This document shows positions 41,147-51,792 of a stretch of 64,000 bases of DNA, in pieces (within the stretch, counting starts at the first letter, position 1; each line of letters opens with the position of its first letter). The DNA comes from PALSA-607 sp036501485 (GTDB lineage Bacteria > Actinomycetota > Actinomycetes > Acidothermales > Acidothermaceae). The stretch spans positions 43,323-107,322 of the forward strand of contig DASYAG010000096.1 in assembly GCA_036501485.1 (NCBI GenBank). Direction: 5' to 3'. Below the pieces are notes generated by a model. The model had not been told where the DNA came from. It made no database searches and saw only the letters and a program-made list of their open reading frames with translations. The position numbers and the translations under genes are program-made.

Positions 41147-42658
41147 ATGCCCGACCGCGAGATCGACCAATCGTTCCTCGACTTGCCGCTCCAGACGCTC
41201 GCCGATGCCGCGTTGTCGCGTGCCCGAGAACTCGGGGTAACGCACGCCGACCTGCGCGTCGAACGCCACCGCACGCAGCATCTTCGGCTGCGCGACGGCA
41301 GCCTCGAGGGGCGTCTCGACGACGTCGACAGCGGCTTCGCCGTCCGCGTGGTGCATGAGGGCACATGGGGCTTCGCCGCCGCCGTCGACTTGACCCCCGA
41401 AGAGGCCGTGCGCGTCACCGAGCAGGCCGTGGCTATCGCCAAGGCGACCCGGCCGGCCAACCGCGAGCCCGTCGAGCTAGCCGACGAACCCGTTTACGCC
41501 GACGCACGCTGGGTGTCGTCGTACGACATCAACCCGTTCGACGTCCCCGATAGTGAAAAGGTCGCGCTACTCGCCGAACGTTCCGCACGGTTGCTGGCAT
41601 CCGATGGCATCGACCACGTCGATGCGGCGGTCGCACAGGTTCTTGAGAACAAGTTCTATGCCGACCTGTCAGGCACGACGACGCGCCAACAGCGGGTGCG
41701 GCTGATGCCCAGCTTGACCGCGGTCTGCGTCGACGCCGATACCGGCCGGTTCGAGACGATGGAGAGCTTGGCACCGCCGGTCGGTCGCGGCTGGGAATTC
41801 TTGACCGGCACCGGCTGGGATTGGGATCAGGAAATCGCCGAAATCCCGATGCTGCTAGCGGAAAAGATGAAAGCACCGTCGGTCGAGGCCGGCACCTACG
41901 ACCTAGTGATCGATCCGTCGAACCTGTGGTTGACCATCCATGAATCGATCGGACACGCGACCGAACTCGATCGTGCACTTGGCTACGAGGCCGCCTATGC
42001 GGGCACCAGTTTCGCGACCTTCGACAAGCTGAATTCGCTGGTCTACGGCTCGCCACACATGCATGTCACTGGCGACCGGACCGCCGAGTACGGCCTGTCG
42101 ACGATCGGTTATGACGACGACGGCGTGGCCGGTCAGCAGTGGGACCTGATCCGCGATGGCATCCTGGTGGGCTACCAGCTCGACCGGCGGATGGCGAAGC
42201 TCAAAGGCCTCGGCCGCTCGAACGGGTGTGCGTTCGCCGATGCGGCCGACCGCGTACCGCTACAGCGGATGGCCAACGTCTCGCTGCAGCCCGCGGTGAA
42301 CGGGCCGTCGACCGAAGAGCTCATCGCGGGCGTCGAACGCGGCATCTACGTCGTTGGCGACAAGAGCTGGTCGATCGACATGCAGCGCTACAACTTCCAG
42401 TTCACCGGCCAGCGGTTCTACGAGATCCGCTCGGGGCAACTCAGCGGCCAACTGCGCGACATCGCGTATCAGGCCACCACGACCGATTTCTGGGGGTCGA
42501 TGGACGCCGTCGGCGGCCCGCAGACCTACGTGCTCGGCGGGGCGTTCAACTGCGGCAAAGCGCAGCCCGGGCAAGTCGCGCCGGTCAGCCACGGCTGTCC
42601 GTCAGCGGTCTTTCGCGGTGTCAAGATCCTGAACACCGTCCAGGAAGGTGGCCGCTAA
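41147..42658 (+). CDS. tldD: TldD metalloprotease subunit
   Basis: The 503-residue product carries the TldD active-site motif HESIGHATELD, in which two histidines and a glutamate bind and activate zinc. The N-terminal domain (GVTHADLRVERHRTQHL) and C-terminal GGAFNCGKAQPGQ are family-typical. TldD forms a heterodimer with TldE that degrades unfolded peptides and processes some modified peptides such as microcins. The tldE gene begins directly after its stop. GGAGG lies about eleven bases before the ATG. No precursor-peptide gene is apparent nearby. Confidence 0.94.
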   Translation: MPDREIDQSFLDLPLQTLADAALSRARELGVTHADLRVERHRTQHLRLRDGSLEGRLDDVDSGFAVRVVHEGTWGFAAAVDLTPEEAVRVTEQAVAIAKATRPANREPVELADEPVYADARWVSSYDINPFDVPDSEKVALLAERSARLLASDGIDHVDAAVAQVLENKFYADLSGTTTRQQRVRLMPSLTAVCVDADTGRFETMESLAPPVGRGWEFLTGTGWDWDQEIAEIPMLLAEKMKAPSVEAGTYDLVIDPSNLWLTIHESIGHATELDRALGYEAAYAGTSFATFDKLNSLVYGSPHMHVTGDRTAEYGLSTIGYDDDGVAGQQWDLIRDGILVGYQLDRRMAKLKGLGRSNGCAFADAADRVPLQRMANVSLQPAVNGPSTEELIAGVERGIYVVGDKSWSIDMQRYNFQFTGQRFYEIRSGQLSGQLRDIAYQATTTDFWGSMDAVGGPQTYVLGGAFNCGKAQPGQVAPVSHGCPSAVFRGVKILNTVQEGGR

Positions 42659-44065
42659 ATGAGCGACCAGACGCCGCAGGAAACCGTCGAGCGCGCGCTC
42701 ACAATCGCGGCCGGCATCACCGGTGTCGATGGCTGTGTCGTGCTCGCCGACGAGTCGAGCAGCGCAAATGTGCGCTGGGCGAACAACACCCTCACGACCA
42801 ACGGCGTGACGCGTGGTCGACGGCTGACCGTGATTGCCTCGGTCAAAGGTGCGGACGGCGTAGCAGCGGGCGTCGTGTCGCGAAGTTCGGTGCGTACGGC
42901 CGATCTCGACGACCTCGTGCGGGCCGCAGTGGCCGCTGCGGGTGAGAACACCCCGGCCGAGGACGCCGGCGCGCTGGTTGAGCCCAAACGGCCTGCCGAC
43001 CCTGCGTGGCAAGACGAGCCCCACGAAACCTCTGCTGCAGTCTTCGAGGGATTCGTCGGCGATCTCGGGGAGGCCTTGACGAAGTCCGCAGCGCACGACC
43101 GGCTGCTGTTCGGATTCGCCGAGCACGTCGTCAACTCCAGCTTCATGGGCAGTTCGACCGGCCTACGGCTTCGCCACGATCAGCCGAGCGGCAAGCTCGA
43201 AATGAATGCGAAGTCGAACGATCTGGCACGTTCGGCGTGGTCAGGAGCGGCCACCCGCGACTTCACCGACATCGATATCGCGCGCGACGCCGATGCGCTC
43301 GCGCAACGCCTCGAGTGGGCGGCTCGACACGTCGATCTGCCTGCTGCGCGTTACGAAACCATCGTGCCGCCCAGCGCGCTCGCTGACCTGTTGATCTACA
43401 TGTACTGGTCGTCCGGAGCGCGCGACGCCCATGACGGCCGCACCGTGTTCTCCAAGCCCGCTGGAGCCACTCGCGTCGGCGACTCGTTAAGCAGCCTGCC
43501 GTTGACGTTGCGCAGCGATCCGGCAGCACCTGGCCTCGCCTGCATTCCCTTCGTCGTTGCTCACGCGTCGAGTGCGGAAAGTTCGGTTTTCGACAACGGC
43601 CTCGAGCTGGAGCCGACGTCGTGGATCGACGAAGGACGTTTGAACTCCCTCATCCAGACCCGTCACACGGCGGCGTTGACCGGCCTGCCCGTCACGCCCG
43701 CCATCGACAACCTGATCTTCGAGCAGGTCGGTGCGACCGCGAGCCTCGACGACATGATTCAGAGCACCGATCGCGGGCTGCTGCTCACCTGTTTGTGGTA
43801 CATCCGGACAGTCGACCCGCAGACACTGCTGCTCACCGGTCTGACTCGCGACGGCGTCTACCTCGTCGAGGGCGGCGAGGTCGTCGGCGCGGTCAACAAC
43901 TTCCGGTTCAACGAGAGCCCGGTCGACCTGCTCGATCGAATCACCGAGGTCGGCTCGACGCAGGTGTGCCTGAATCGCGAATGGAACGACTACTTCAGCC
44001 GGACGGCGATGCCTGCGGTGCGCATTCCGGACTTCAACATGAGCACCGTCAGCAAGGCCTCCTGA
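42659..44065 (+). CDS. tldE: TldE/PmbA metalloprotease subunit
   Basis: The 468-residue product is the non-catalytic partner of TldD. It has the same overall fold (DGCVVLADESSSANVRWANN, GLRLRHDQPSGKLEMNAKS) but no HExxxH motif. It starts on the base after the tldD stop codon, so the two subunits are made together. It is convergent with the dodecin gene, with four bases between. Confidence 0.92.
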   Translation: MSDQTPQETVERALTIAAGITGVDGCVVLADESSSANVRWANNTLTTNGVTRGRRLTVIASVKGADGVAAGVVSRSSVRTADLDDLVRAAVAAAGENTPAEDAGALVEPKRPADPAWQDEPHETSAAVFEGFVGDLGEALTKSAAHDRLLFGFAEHVVNSSFMGSSTGLRLRHDQPSGKLEMNAKSNDLARSAWSGAATRDFTDIDIARDADALAQRLEWAARHVDLPAARYETIVPPSALADLLIYMYWSSGARDAHDGRTVFSKPAGATRVGDSLSSLPLTLRSDPAAPGLACIPFVVAHASSAESSVFDNGLELEPTSWIDEGRLNSLIQTRHTAALTGLPVTPAIDNLIFEQVGATASLDDMIQSTDRGLLLTCLWYIRTVDPQTLLLTGLTRDGVYLVEGGEVVGAVNNFRFNESPVDLLDRITEVGSTQVCLNREWNDYFSRTAMPAVRIPDFNMSTVSKAS

Positions 44066-44069
44066 TCGG

Positions 44070-44282
44070 TCACACGTCCTCGAGGCGGAACCCGACCTTC
44101 ATGGTGACCTGGAAGTGCTCGACCTCGCCGTCGACGATGTGGCCGCGGATGTCGGTCACCTCGAACCAGTCCAGGTGCCGGATGGTCTCTGATGCCCGGT
44201 GGACGCCGTTGCGGACGGCATGTTGAACGCTTTCGCCCGACGTTCCGACGATTTCGGTGACCCGGTAGGTGCGGTCGCTCAT
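44070..44282 (-). CDS. Dodecin flavin-binding protein
   Basis: The 70-residue product reads YRVTEIVGTSGESVQHAVRN at the N terminus and FQVTMKVGFRLED at the C terminus, the dodecin pattern. Dodecins form 12-subunit shells that bind FMN or coenzyme A and buffer them. The start ATG follows a good GGAGG. A longer open frame upstream overlaps the divergent gene and is not credible. Confidence 0.92.
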   Translation of the reverse strand: MSDRTYRVTEIVGTSGESVQHAVRNGVHRASETIRHLDWFEVTDIRGHIVDGEVEHFQVTMKVGFRLEDV

Positions 44283-44336
44283 GGGAACCTCCGTGTTAGC
44301 CCAGTGCTCACTCTCTAGGGCCCCATCATCGCGGCG

Positions 44337-44342
44337 TACGGT
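44337..44342 (+). promoter_or_regulatory. Leaderless -10 box of the DUF3099-nadA operon
   Basis: TACGGT is six bases before the GTG at 44349. AAAGGGG lies in between and could serve as a ribosome-binding site if transcription begins earlier. Confidence 0.45.
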
Positions 44343-44348
44343 AAAGGG

Positions 44349-44762
44349 GTGGCAATACGGGTGCGGGACCGCGGGCAAGAGGACGATCCACCGGTGTACC
44401 TGGTCACCGCAGCACAGCCCGGCCACTCGGAGGAAATGTCTGGCCGGCTCCGGCGTTATCTCATATCGATGACGATCCGGGTGGTCTTCTTGGTGTTGGC
44501 AATCTTCTTGTTTACCGGATGGCTGCGCGTCGTCGGCATTGCCGCCGCCGTCGTGCTGCCGTGGATCGCTGTGGTGATGGCGAATGCGGGTCCGGTAGGC
44601 GACGGCGCACAACCGGAGTTCGTCTCGACTGACCGGATCGGGATCGACGGCCCAGCTGTCACCCAGATTACTCACTCAACAGAAGTCGCTCAGTCAACAG
44701 AAGTCGGCTCCACTGAAGTCGGACAGCCGGAAGATAGCTACACCAAGGAACAGGCACCATGA
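44349..44762 (+). CDS. DUF3099 membrane protein
   Basis: The 137-residue product has a cytoplasmic start with YLVTAAQPGHSEEMSGRLRR, two transmembrane segments (IRVVFLVLAIFLFTGWL and VVGIAAAVVLPWIAVVMANA) and a hydrophilic tail. This is the actinobacterial DUF3099 family of unknown function. The tail contains a short Ser/Thr/Glu/Val repeat (STEVAQSTEVGSTEV). The stop overlaps the nadA ATG as ATGA, so the two are translationally coupled. Confidence 0.85.
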   Translation: MAIRVRDRGQEDDPPVYLVTAAQPGHSEEMSGRLRRYLISMTIRVVFLVLAIFLFTGWLRVVGIAAAVVLPWIAVVMANAGPVGDGAQPEFVSTDRIGIDGPAVTQITHSTEVAQSTEVGSTEVGQPEDSYTKEQAP

Positions 44763-45766
44763 CAGCAGACCTTTACCCAACACCGGTGTTGCCGCAGAGC
44801 CCTCCGCCCGACGGATGGGCTGAGGAGATTCGCTCTCTCGCCGCTTCGCGCAACGCCGTGATCCTCGCGCACAACTACATGCTGCCCGATATCCAAGACG
44901 TCGCCGACCACGTCGGTGACTCGTTAGCGCTGTCGCGGATCGCAGCCGCGAGTGACGCCGACACCATCGTGTTTTGCGGTGTGCATTTCATGGCGGAGAC
45001 GGCGAAGATCCTCGCGCCGAGCAAGACGGTATTGATTCCGGATCTCGACGCCGGCTGCTCATTGGCGGCCAGCATTGACGTCGCCGACGTCCTCGCATGG
45101 AAAGCCGATCACCCCGACGGGGTCGTTGTTGCCTACGTCAACACATCCGCCGCCATCAAGGCCGAGGTCGACGTGTGCTGCACCTCGTCAAACGCCGCCG
45201 ATGTTGTGCGGTCGATCCCCGAGGGCAAGGAGATTTTCTTTCTCCCAGACCAATTCCTTGGCGCGCACGTACGCCGGGTGACTGGTCGTGACATGGATGT
45301 GTGGGCTGGTGAGTGCCATGTGCACGCCGAGATCTCACCGTCGGATCTGCGCGCAACGCTCGACGCGAACCCAGAGGCCGACCTGCTGGTGCATCCCGAA
45401 TGCGGGTGCACGACGACCGCGCTTTACCTCACCAGCACCGGTGACCTGCCGGCCGACCGCACGCGCATTCTGTCGACCGGTGGCATGGTCGAATACGCGA
45501 AGACAACGAAGGCACCGCGCGTACTGGTCGCCACCGAGACCGGCATCTTGCATCAACTGCACAAGCTCAACTCGACGACCGATTTTATGCCGGTTTCGCC
45601 GCGAGCAGTGTGCCCCTACATGAAGATGATCACGCCGGCCAAGCTGCTGCGATCGTTGCGGGAGAACGTGTTTGAAGTCGACGTCGACCCCGATGTGGCT
45701 GCGCGTGCGCGACACTCCGTGGAGCGGATGATCGAAATCGGTTCACCCTCGCGCGGCGGCGAGTAA
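44759..45766 (+). CDS. nadA: Quinolinate synthase NadA
   Basis: This [4Fe-4S] enzyme condenses iminoaspartate with dihydroxyacetone phosphate to quinolinate, the NAD precursor. The 335-residue product has AHNYMLPDIQDVADHVGDS, the cluster cysteines in FCGVHFMAE, LVHPECGC and CPYMKM, and STGGMVEYAK. The usual partners nadB and nadC are not adjacent; only the DUF3099 gene is. The Fe-S cluster would depend on the suf operon found further right. Confidence 0.95.
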   Translation: MTADLYPTPVLPQSPPPDGWAEEIRSLAASRNAVILAHNYMLPDIQDVADHVGDSLALSRIAAASDADTIVFCGVHFMAETAKILAPSKTVLIPDLDAGCSLAASIDVADVLAWKADHPDGVVVAYVNTSAAIKAEVDVCCTSSNAADVVRSIPEGKEIFFLPDQFLGAHVRRVTGRDMDVWAGECHVHAEISPSDLRATLDANPEADLLVHPECGCTTTALYLTSTGDLPADRTRILSTGGMVEYAKTTKAPRVLVATETGILHQLHKLNSTTDFMPVSPRAVCPYMKMITPAKLLRSLRENVFEVDVDPDVAARARHSVERMIEIGSPSRGGE

Positions 45767-45777
45767 AAGCGACGCGG

Positions 45778-46137
45778 CTAGTTGTCGGCACTGTCTCCGT
45801 TGTCGTAGCCAGCCACTGTCGGGTCTTGCTTCAGGCAGTTGAAGAGCTGCTGCAACTGCAGGTTGGTGGCGTGATCGACCCGGTACCTGACGTTGTACAG
45901 CAGCGTTGCCTTGTACTTGCTCGTCGTGTCCAAGGGCTCGGGGACCACGTTCGGGATGTGCTGGCACAGGGCCCAGACCCGTGCATGGTCGGCGGGCGTC
46001 GCGTTGGTCGTGAAGTGAACCACGATCTCCTGCTTCGACAGACCCGACGTCTGCTTGCACCCCGCCAGCGCACACAGCAGCCCGACAGCCACAGCTCCCC
46101 CGGCGAGCACCCGCCGATGACCAGCAGCATGTCGCAT
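45778..46137 (-). CDS. Predicted lipoprotein of unknown function
   Basis: The 119-residue product starts with a lipoprotein signal peptide (RRVLAGGAVAVGLLCALAGC) in which LAGC is the lipobox. The mature part (EIVVHFTTNATPADHARVWALC, RYRVDHATNLQLQQLFNCL) has two cysteines that may form a disulfide and a pattern reminiscent of a small ferredoxin-like fold. The function is unknown. It is divergent from the TetR gene, with both starts leaderless and only 38 bases between them. Confidence 0.75.
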   Translation of the reverse strand: MRHAAGHRRVLAGGAVAVGLLCALAGCKQTSGLSKQEIVVHFTTNATPADHARVWALCQHIPNVVPEPLDTTSKYKATLLYNVRYRVDHATNLQLQQLFNCLKQDPTVAGYDNGDSADN

Positions 46138-46143
46138 CGAGCC

Positions 46144-46149
46144 AGGCTA
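46144..46149 (-). promoter_or_regulatory. Leaderless -10 box of the lipoprotein gene
   Basis: TAGCCT lies six bases before the ATG at 46137, back to back with the TetR promoter. Confidence 0.6.
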
Positions 46150-46162
46150 TCGACGTCCTCGG

Positions 46163-46168
46163 TAGTCT
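46163..46168 (+). promoter_or_regulatory. Leaderless -10 box of the TetR gene
   Basis: TAGTCT lies seven bases before the GTG at 46176. Confidence 0.6.
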
Positions 46169-46175
46169 GCTGATC

Positions 46176-46736
46176 GTGCCCCGGCTCACCGCGGACAACC
46201 TCGAGGCCCGCCGACGCACGATCATCGACGGCGCCCGCCGCTCTTTCGCGCGCGACGGCTACGAGGGCGCAACCGTGCGGCGACTCGAGGCTGAGATCGG
46301 GCTGTCGAGGGGCGCGATCTTCCATCACTTCGGTGACAAGGAATCGCTGTTCTTTGCCGTGGCCGAGGACGACGCTGCCGAAATGGCCCAGGTGGTCGCC
46401 GAACACGGCCTGGTCCAGCTCATGCGCGATCTTCGCTTCCGTGACGCGGGCTGGCTTGGGGTGCAGTTGGAGTTGTCACGCCGGCTGCGTACCGACGCCG
46501 ACTTTCGCGGCCGCTGGGCAGCGCGCTCCGACACGATCAGCCGGGCCGCGCGGGAGCGCCTGCAGCGCGGCGTCGATCGCGGCACTCTTCGCACCGACGT
46601 GGCGGTCGACACCATCGCGGCGTTCTTGGAACTCGTGCTCGACGGATTGGTCCTGCACAGGGCGATGGGTGTGCCAGACGACGACCTCGATGCGGTGCTC
46701 GACCTCGTCGAAAGCGCAGTGCGGCGACGCCCGTAG
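46176..46736 (+). CDS. TetR family regulator, AcnR-like
   Basis: The 186-residue product has an N-terminal helix-turn-helix (RRTIIDGARRSFARDGYEGA, IGLSRGAIFHHFGDKESLF). The start MPRLTADNLEARR and the motif FHHFGDKESLFFAVAEDDAAEM closely resemble AcnR, the corynebacterial repressor of aconitase. No aconitase gene is in the window, so an AcnR role is inference from sequence alone. The regulator is divergent from a lipoprotein gene and convergent with the ABC exporter, which may be targets instead. Confidence 0.85.
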   Translation: MPRLTADNLEARRRTIIDGARRSFARDGYEGATVRRLEAEIGLSRGAIFHHFGDKESLFFAVAEDDAAEMAQVVAEHGLVQLMRDLRFRDAGWLGVQLELSRRLRTDADFRGRWAARSDTISRAARERLQRGVDRGTLRTDVAVDTIAAFLELVLDGLVLHRAMGVPDDDLDAVLDLVESAVRRRP

Positions 46737-46740
46737 CAAA

Positions 46741-48681
46741 TCAGGCGGACGGTTCTGGGGTGACATCGGCGAGGTCGAAGTCGCCGAGCTCGGTCGTGGC
46801 CTGTCGTTCGAACTGGGTGCGGTAGAGCTCGGCGTAAAGACCGCCGGCCGCGAACAACTCGTCGTGGTGGCCGCGCTCAACCACCCGACCGTCGTCGATG
46901 ACCAAAATCTGGTCGGCATCGCGGATGGTCGACAACCGGTGGGCGATGACGAGCGACGTGCGGCCGGCAAGCGCGATCTTCAGCGCCCGCTGCACTGCCG
47001 CCTCGGATTCGGAGTCGAGGTGTGCCGTTGCCTCGTCAAGCACCACGATCGCCGGTGCCTTCAGTAAGAGGCGGGCGATCGCGAGCCGCTGCTTCTCGCC
47101 GCCCGACAACCGGTAGCCGCGCTCGCCGACGAGGGTGTCGAGGCCGTCGTTCAAAGACCCGACGAGATCCCAGATCTGTGCCGCCTTACAGGCCTCGATG
47201 AGCTGTTCCTCGGTGGCGTCGGGCTTCGCATAGACCAGGTTGGCCCGGATCGTGTCGTGGAACATGTGGCTGTCTTGGGTCACCACACCGACCGTGTCAC
47301 GCAGCGACGACTGGGTCACCTGGCGCACGTCAGCGCCGCCGATCAGCACCGCTCCGCCGGTGACGTCGTACAGGCGAGACACCAGTGCCGAGATCGTCGT
47401 CTTGCCTGCGCCAGACGGGCCGACAAGAGCGATGAGTTGACCAGCGTCGGCCTTGAACGAGACGTCGTGCAGCACCTGGGGATTCGACGATGTGTCGAGC
47501 ACCGCCACCGACTCAAGCGAAGCCAGCGACACATCAGACGCCGCCGGGTAGCCGAACTCGACGTGGTCGAACTCGATCGTGTTGGCGCCGGCCGGCAGGT
47601 CGACCGCGTCGGGCGCGTCAGCAATCATCGGCGGCAGGTCGAGAACCTCGAAGACCCGCTCGAACGAGACGAGCGCGGTCATGATCGAGACATTGACGTT
47701 CGATAGCGCCGTAAGCGGCCCGTAGAGCCGGGTCAGATAGGCGCCGAGCGCGACGACAGTACCGACGTCGAGCTCGCGTTTCGCAGCGAGCCAACCGCCC
47801 CATCCGTAGACGAGGGCGACGCCGAGCGATGCCACCAACATGAGCGACGCGAAAAAGACGCCGCCGTACATCGACTGCGTGACACCGATGTCACGAACCC
47901 GGCCGGCCTTCGCTTCGAACGCCGCGTCTTCTTCACGCCGGCGGCCGAACAGCTTGACCAGCATCGCTCCGGCCACGTTGAACCGCTCGGTCATGGTGTT
48001 GTTCATTGCCGCGTTGAGGTTGTAGCTCTCCCGCGTGATCGTCTGCAGCTTGCGACCAAACCAGCGAGCCGGCAGCACGAACAGGGGCAACAACGCGAGC
48101 GCGGCGAGCGTGATCTGCCACGACAACACGAACATCACCGACAGTGTGAAGGTCACGGTGAGCAGGTTGGTCACGACGCTTGACAGCGTGCTCGTGAATG
48201 CCTGCTGTGCGCCGAGGACGTCGTTGTTCAGACGGCTGATCAGCGCGCCGGTCTGCGTGCGGGTGAAGAACGCGATCGGCATCTGCTGGATGTGACTGAA
48301 GATCTTGGCCCGCATATCGAAGATCAGACCCTCGCCGATTCGCGACGTCTGGTAGCGCTCGACGAGACCCAACCCGGCGTCCAGGATTGCGATGAGCCCG
48401 ATCAACACCGCGAGCACGATCACCAGATGCGGGTGCGAGCCGACGCCCTTGTTGCCGATGCCCTTGTTCAAGATCTCGCGGATCAGCAACGGAGTTATCG
48501 CGCCAAGCGCCGCGTCAATCACGAGCAGCACCAGCAACACGGCGACCAGCCGCTTGTAAGGCGCGGCGAACTTGACGATCCTCTTCACCGTGCCCGGCGC
48601 CAGCTTCCGCTTGGTCACCGAGGAGTCTTGGGTGAAGCTGCGCATCGCATGCCACGTGGCCATGCCTTGGCCCATGCTCAC
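46741..48681 (-). CDS. ABC exporter with fused membrane and ATPase domains
   Basis: The 646-residue half-transporter has a six-helix membrane domain (about residues 30-350) and a nucleotide-binding domain. Walker A is GPSGAGKTT, the signature LSGGEKQRLAIARLL, and Walker B IVVLDEATAHLD. It probably works as a homodimer in drug or lipid export. The interval before Walker A contains a Ser-rich insertion (ASDVSLASLESVAVLDTSSN) not usual in the family. Several in-frame ATGs at the N terminus make the start uncertain. Confidence 0.9.
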   Translation of the reverse strand: MSMGQGMATWHAMRSFTQDSSVTKRKLAPGTVKRIVKFAAPYKRLVAVLLVLLVIDAALGAITPLLIREILNKGIGNKGVGSHPHLVIVLAVLIGLIAILDAGLGLVERYQTSRIGEGLIFDMRAKIFSHIQQMPIAFFTRTQTGALISRLNNDVLGAQQAFTSTLSSVVTNLLTVTFTLSVMFVLSWQITLAALALLPLFVLPARWFGRKLQTITRESYNLNAAMNNTMTERFNVAGAMLVKLFGRRREEDAAFEAKAGRVRDIGVTQSMYGGVFFASLMLVASLGVALVYGWGGWLAAKRELDVGTVVALGAYLTRLYGPLTALSNVNVSIMTALVSFERVFEVLDLPPMIADAPDAVDLPAGANTIEFDHVEFGYPAASDVSLASLESVAVLDTSSNPQVLHDVSFKADAGQLIALVGPSGAGKTTISALVSRLYDVTGGAVLIGGADVRQVTQSSLRDTVGVVTQDSHMFHDTIRANLVYAKPDATEEQLIEACKAAQIWDLVGSLNDGLDTLVGERGYRLSGGEKQRLAIARLLLKAPAIVVLDEATAHLDSESEAAVQRALKIALAGRTSLVIAHRLSTIRDADQILVIDDGRVVERGHHDELFAAGGLYAELYRTQFERQATTELGDFDLADVTPEPSA

Positions 48682-48778
48682 TGCAACATCACCCGTTCAT
48701 CGTCTCCCACTGTTCGGCGTTTCCATTATCCCACCGCAACGAACGCGCAGCGGCCGCTGCAACTTCCCGGCCCTACGC

Positions 48779-49405
48779 TCACAGCGATTCGGCTGTGGCC
48801 AGGCGCAAGCCCTCGACGAGCACGCCCGCAGCACGCCGCCGATCAGCCGCCGCCTCGATCAGCACCGCCTTGGCCACCGTTGCGACCTCCCTCGGCGTTC
48901 GAAGCACGGTCGCAACCATGTCCGCGACCGCTGCGTCAAGCATCTGCGCCGCCACTGACAGATTCGCCAGGCCGACCGTGGCCGCCAGCCGCCCGGAGAT
49001 CGCCACGCCGGTAACGACGAACTCCAGTGCCCGCGAATAGCCCATCAGCTCACCAAGCCGCGCAACACCGCTCACCGAGCGGGACGGCGAAAGCTGCGCG
49101 TCGTCCGCGACTACTCGCAGGTCGCAAGCCAGCGCCGCCTCGAGCCAGGCACCGCTCAGTCGTCCGCTCACCGATGCGACGGTCATCACGTCAGGCCGGC
49201 TCAGCCACTCGACGGCGGCACTGGGCGGCTCGCTGGGCGAAGCGCCGGCGACCCCGTCAGCATCGACATCGACGGCGGCGTCCACGCGTAGCACCACCAC
49301 TTGGGTGGCTCCAGTCAGACTCCGCCCAGCTTCCGTCAGCGCATCCCAAAGGTCGGCCGTACGGCTACGGGGTAGTGACACCGTGACGACCTGCTCGATG
49401 GGCAC
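48779..49405 (-). CDS. Short enoyl-CoA hydratase/isomerase-like protein
   Basis: The 208-residue product has a diverged crotonase fold: VMTVASVSGRLSGAWLEAALACDLRVVADDAQLS corresponds, in two parts, to the oxyanion-hole and CoA-binding region. The usual catalytic glutamates are not clearly conserved, and the chain is about 50 residues shorter than typical crotonases, so activity is uncertain. It is transcribed alone, and the GTG start is supported by a leaderless promoter. Confidence 0.7.
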   Translation of the reverse strand: MPIEQVVTVSLPRSRTADLWDALTEAGRSLTGATQVVVLRVDAAVDVDADGVAGASPSEPPSAAVEWLSRPDVMTVASVSGRLSGAWLEAALACDLRVVADDAQLSPSRSVSGVARLGELMGYSRALEFVVTGVAISGRLAATVGLANLSVAAQMLDAAVADMVATVLRTPREVATVAKAVLIEAAADRRRAAGVLVEGLRLATAESL

Positions 49406-49412
49406 GCTAGCG

Positions 49413-49418
49413 ACCCTA
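49413..49418 (-). promoter_or_regulatory. Leaderless -10 box of the crotonase-like gene
   Basis: TAGGGT lies seven bases before the GTG at 49405. Confidence 0.5.
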
Positions 49419-49500
49419 AACCGCCTGGTCGGTGACTGACGGCCCGCAGGCCGACCGCAGCGCGTGCGCGAGACCCCTGAGGGTCACGGGCAGGTCGGGA

Positions 49501-49719
49501 TCAGGCTTTCTTCGGCCTGCCCCTGGTGGCTCCGCCACGTCCTCGCAACGTCGCGCCAGACTCGGTCAGGATGCGGTGAACGAAGCCGTAGGACCGTCCG
49601 GTCGCATCGGCCAGCGAGCGGATGCTCGCACCCCCGTCATATTTCCTTCTGAGGTCGCCTGCCAGCCGGTCGCGGTCGCCGCCGGTGACCCGGCTGCCCT
49701 TCTTGAGAGTGTCGGCCAC
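49501..49719 (-). CDS. Small helix-turn-helix protein
   Basis: The 72-residue product has a helix-turn-helix at RDRLAGDLRRKYDGGASIRS and LADATGRSYGFVHRILTESG, followed by a basic, AT-hook-like tail (GRGGATRGRPKK). The start is a GTG with GAGGGAG upstream, 33 bases inside the longest frame. Short proteins of this pattern are common in actinobacteria and presumably bind DNA. Targets are unknown. Confidence 0.78.
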   Translation of the reverse strand: MADTLKKGSRVTGGDRDRLAGDLRRKYDGGASIRSLADATGRSYGFVHRILTESGATLRGRGGATRGRPKKA

Positions 49720-49832
49720 GGTTTCTCCCTCTCTAGCTCGGATTGTGTGCATGGGAGCCCTGTCTAGCCATGATCACCCATGAATCGTCCATCGGCCACC
49801 CGAGGGGCCGACGAGATCGCGCGATCACCCGA

Positions 49833-51431
<1,599 letters not shown>

Positions 51432-51480
51432 GAAAACATGCCCTTCGATAGCGTGCAATGGCCGACCACGAAAACAACGA

Positions 51481-51792
51481 TCAGACGTTGAATCCGATGG
51501 CGCGCAACTGCTCCCGGCCGTCGTCGGAGATCTTCTCCGGACCCCACGGCGGCATCCAGACCCAGTTGATTTTGAAGTCCGTCACCAGACCGTCGAGAGC
51601 ACTTCGGGTTTGGTCTTCGATCACGTCGGTGAGTGGGCATGCCGCCGAGGTCAACGTCATGTCGATGGTCGCGACACCCTGATCGTCGAGCGCAAGGTCG
51701 TAGATGAGCCCGAGATCAACCACGTTGATGCCCAACTCGGGGTCGACCACGTCGTACAGGGCTTCCTTGACGTCGTCAACGGTCGCGGTCAT
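51481..51792 (-). CDS. sufT: SufT-like Fe-S assembly factor (DUF59/MIP18)
   Basis: The 103-residue product is a MIP18/DUF59 domain: YDVVDPELGINVVDLGLIYD, TLTSAACPLTDVIEDQ and VWMPPWGPEKISDDGREQL. These proteins help mature or deliver Fe-S clusters, and the cysteine in SAACP is the conserved one. The ATG overlaps the sufU stop by four bases. It is the last gene of the suf operon. The longer upstream frame is part of sufU in another phase. Confidence 0.9.
   Translation of the reverse strand: MTATVDDVKEALYDVVDPELGINVVDLGLIYDLALDDQGVATIDMTLTSAACPLTDVIEDQTRSALDGLVTDFKINWVWMPPWGPEKISDDGREQLRAIGFNV

Noticed and set aside
44759..45766. Orphan nadA as evidence of a broken NAD pathway
   Set aside because: nadB and nadC may simply lie elsewhere; all NadA cluster cysteines are intact, so nothing indicates loss.
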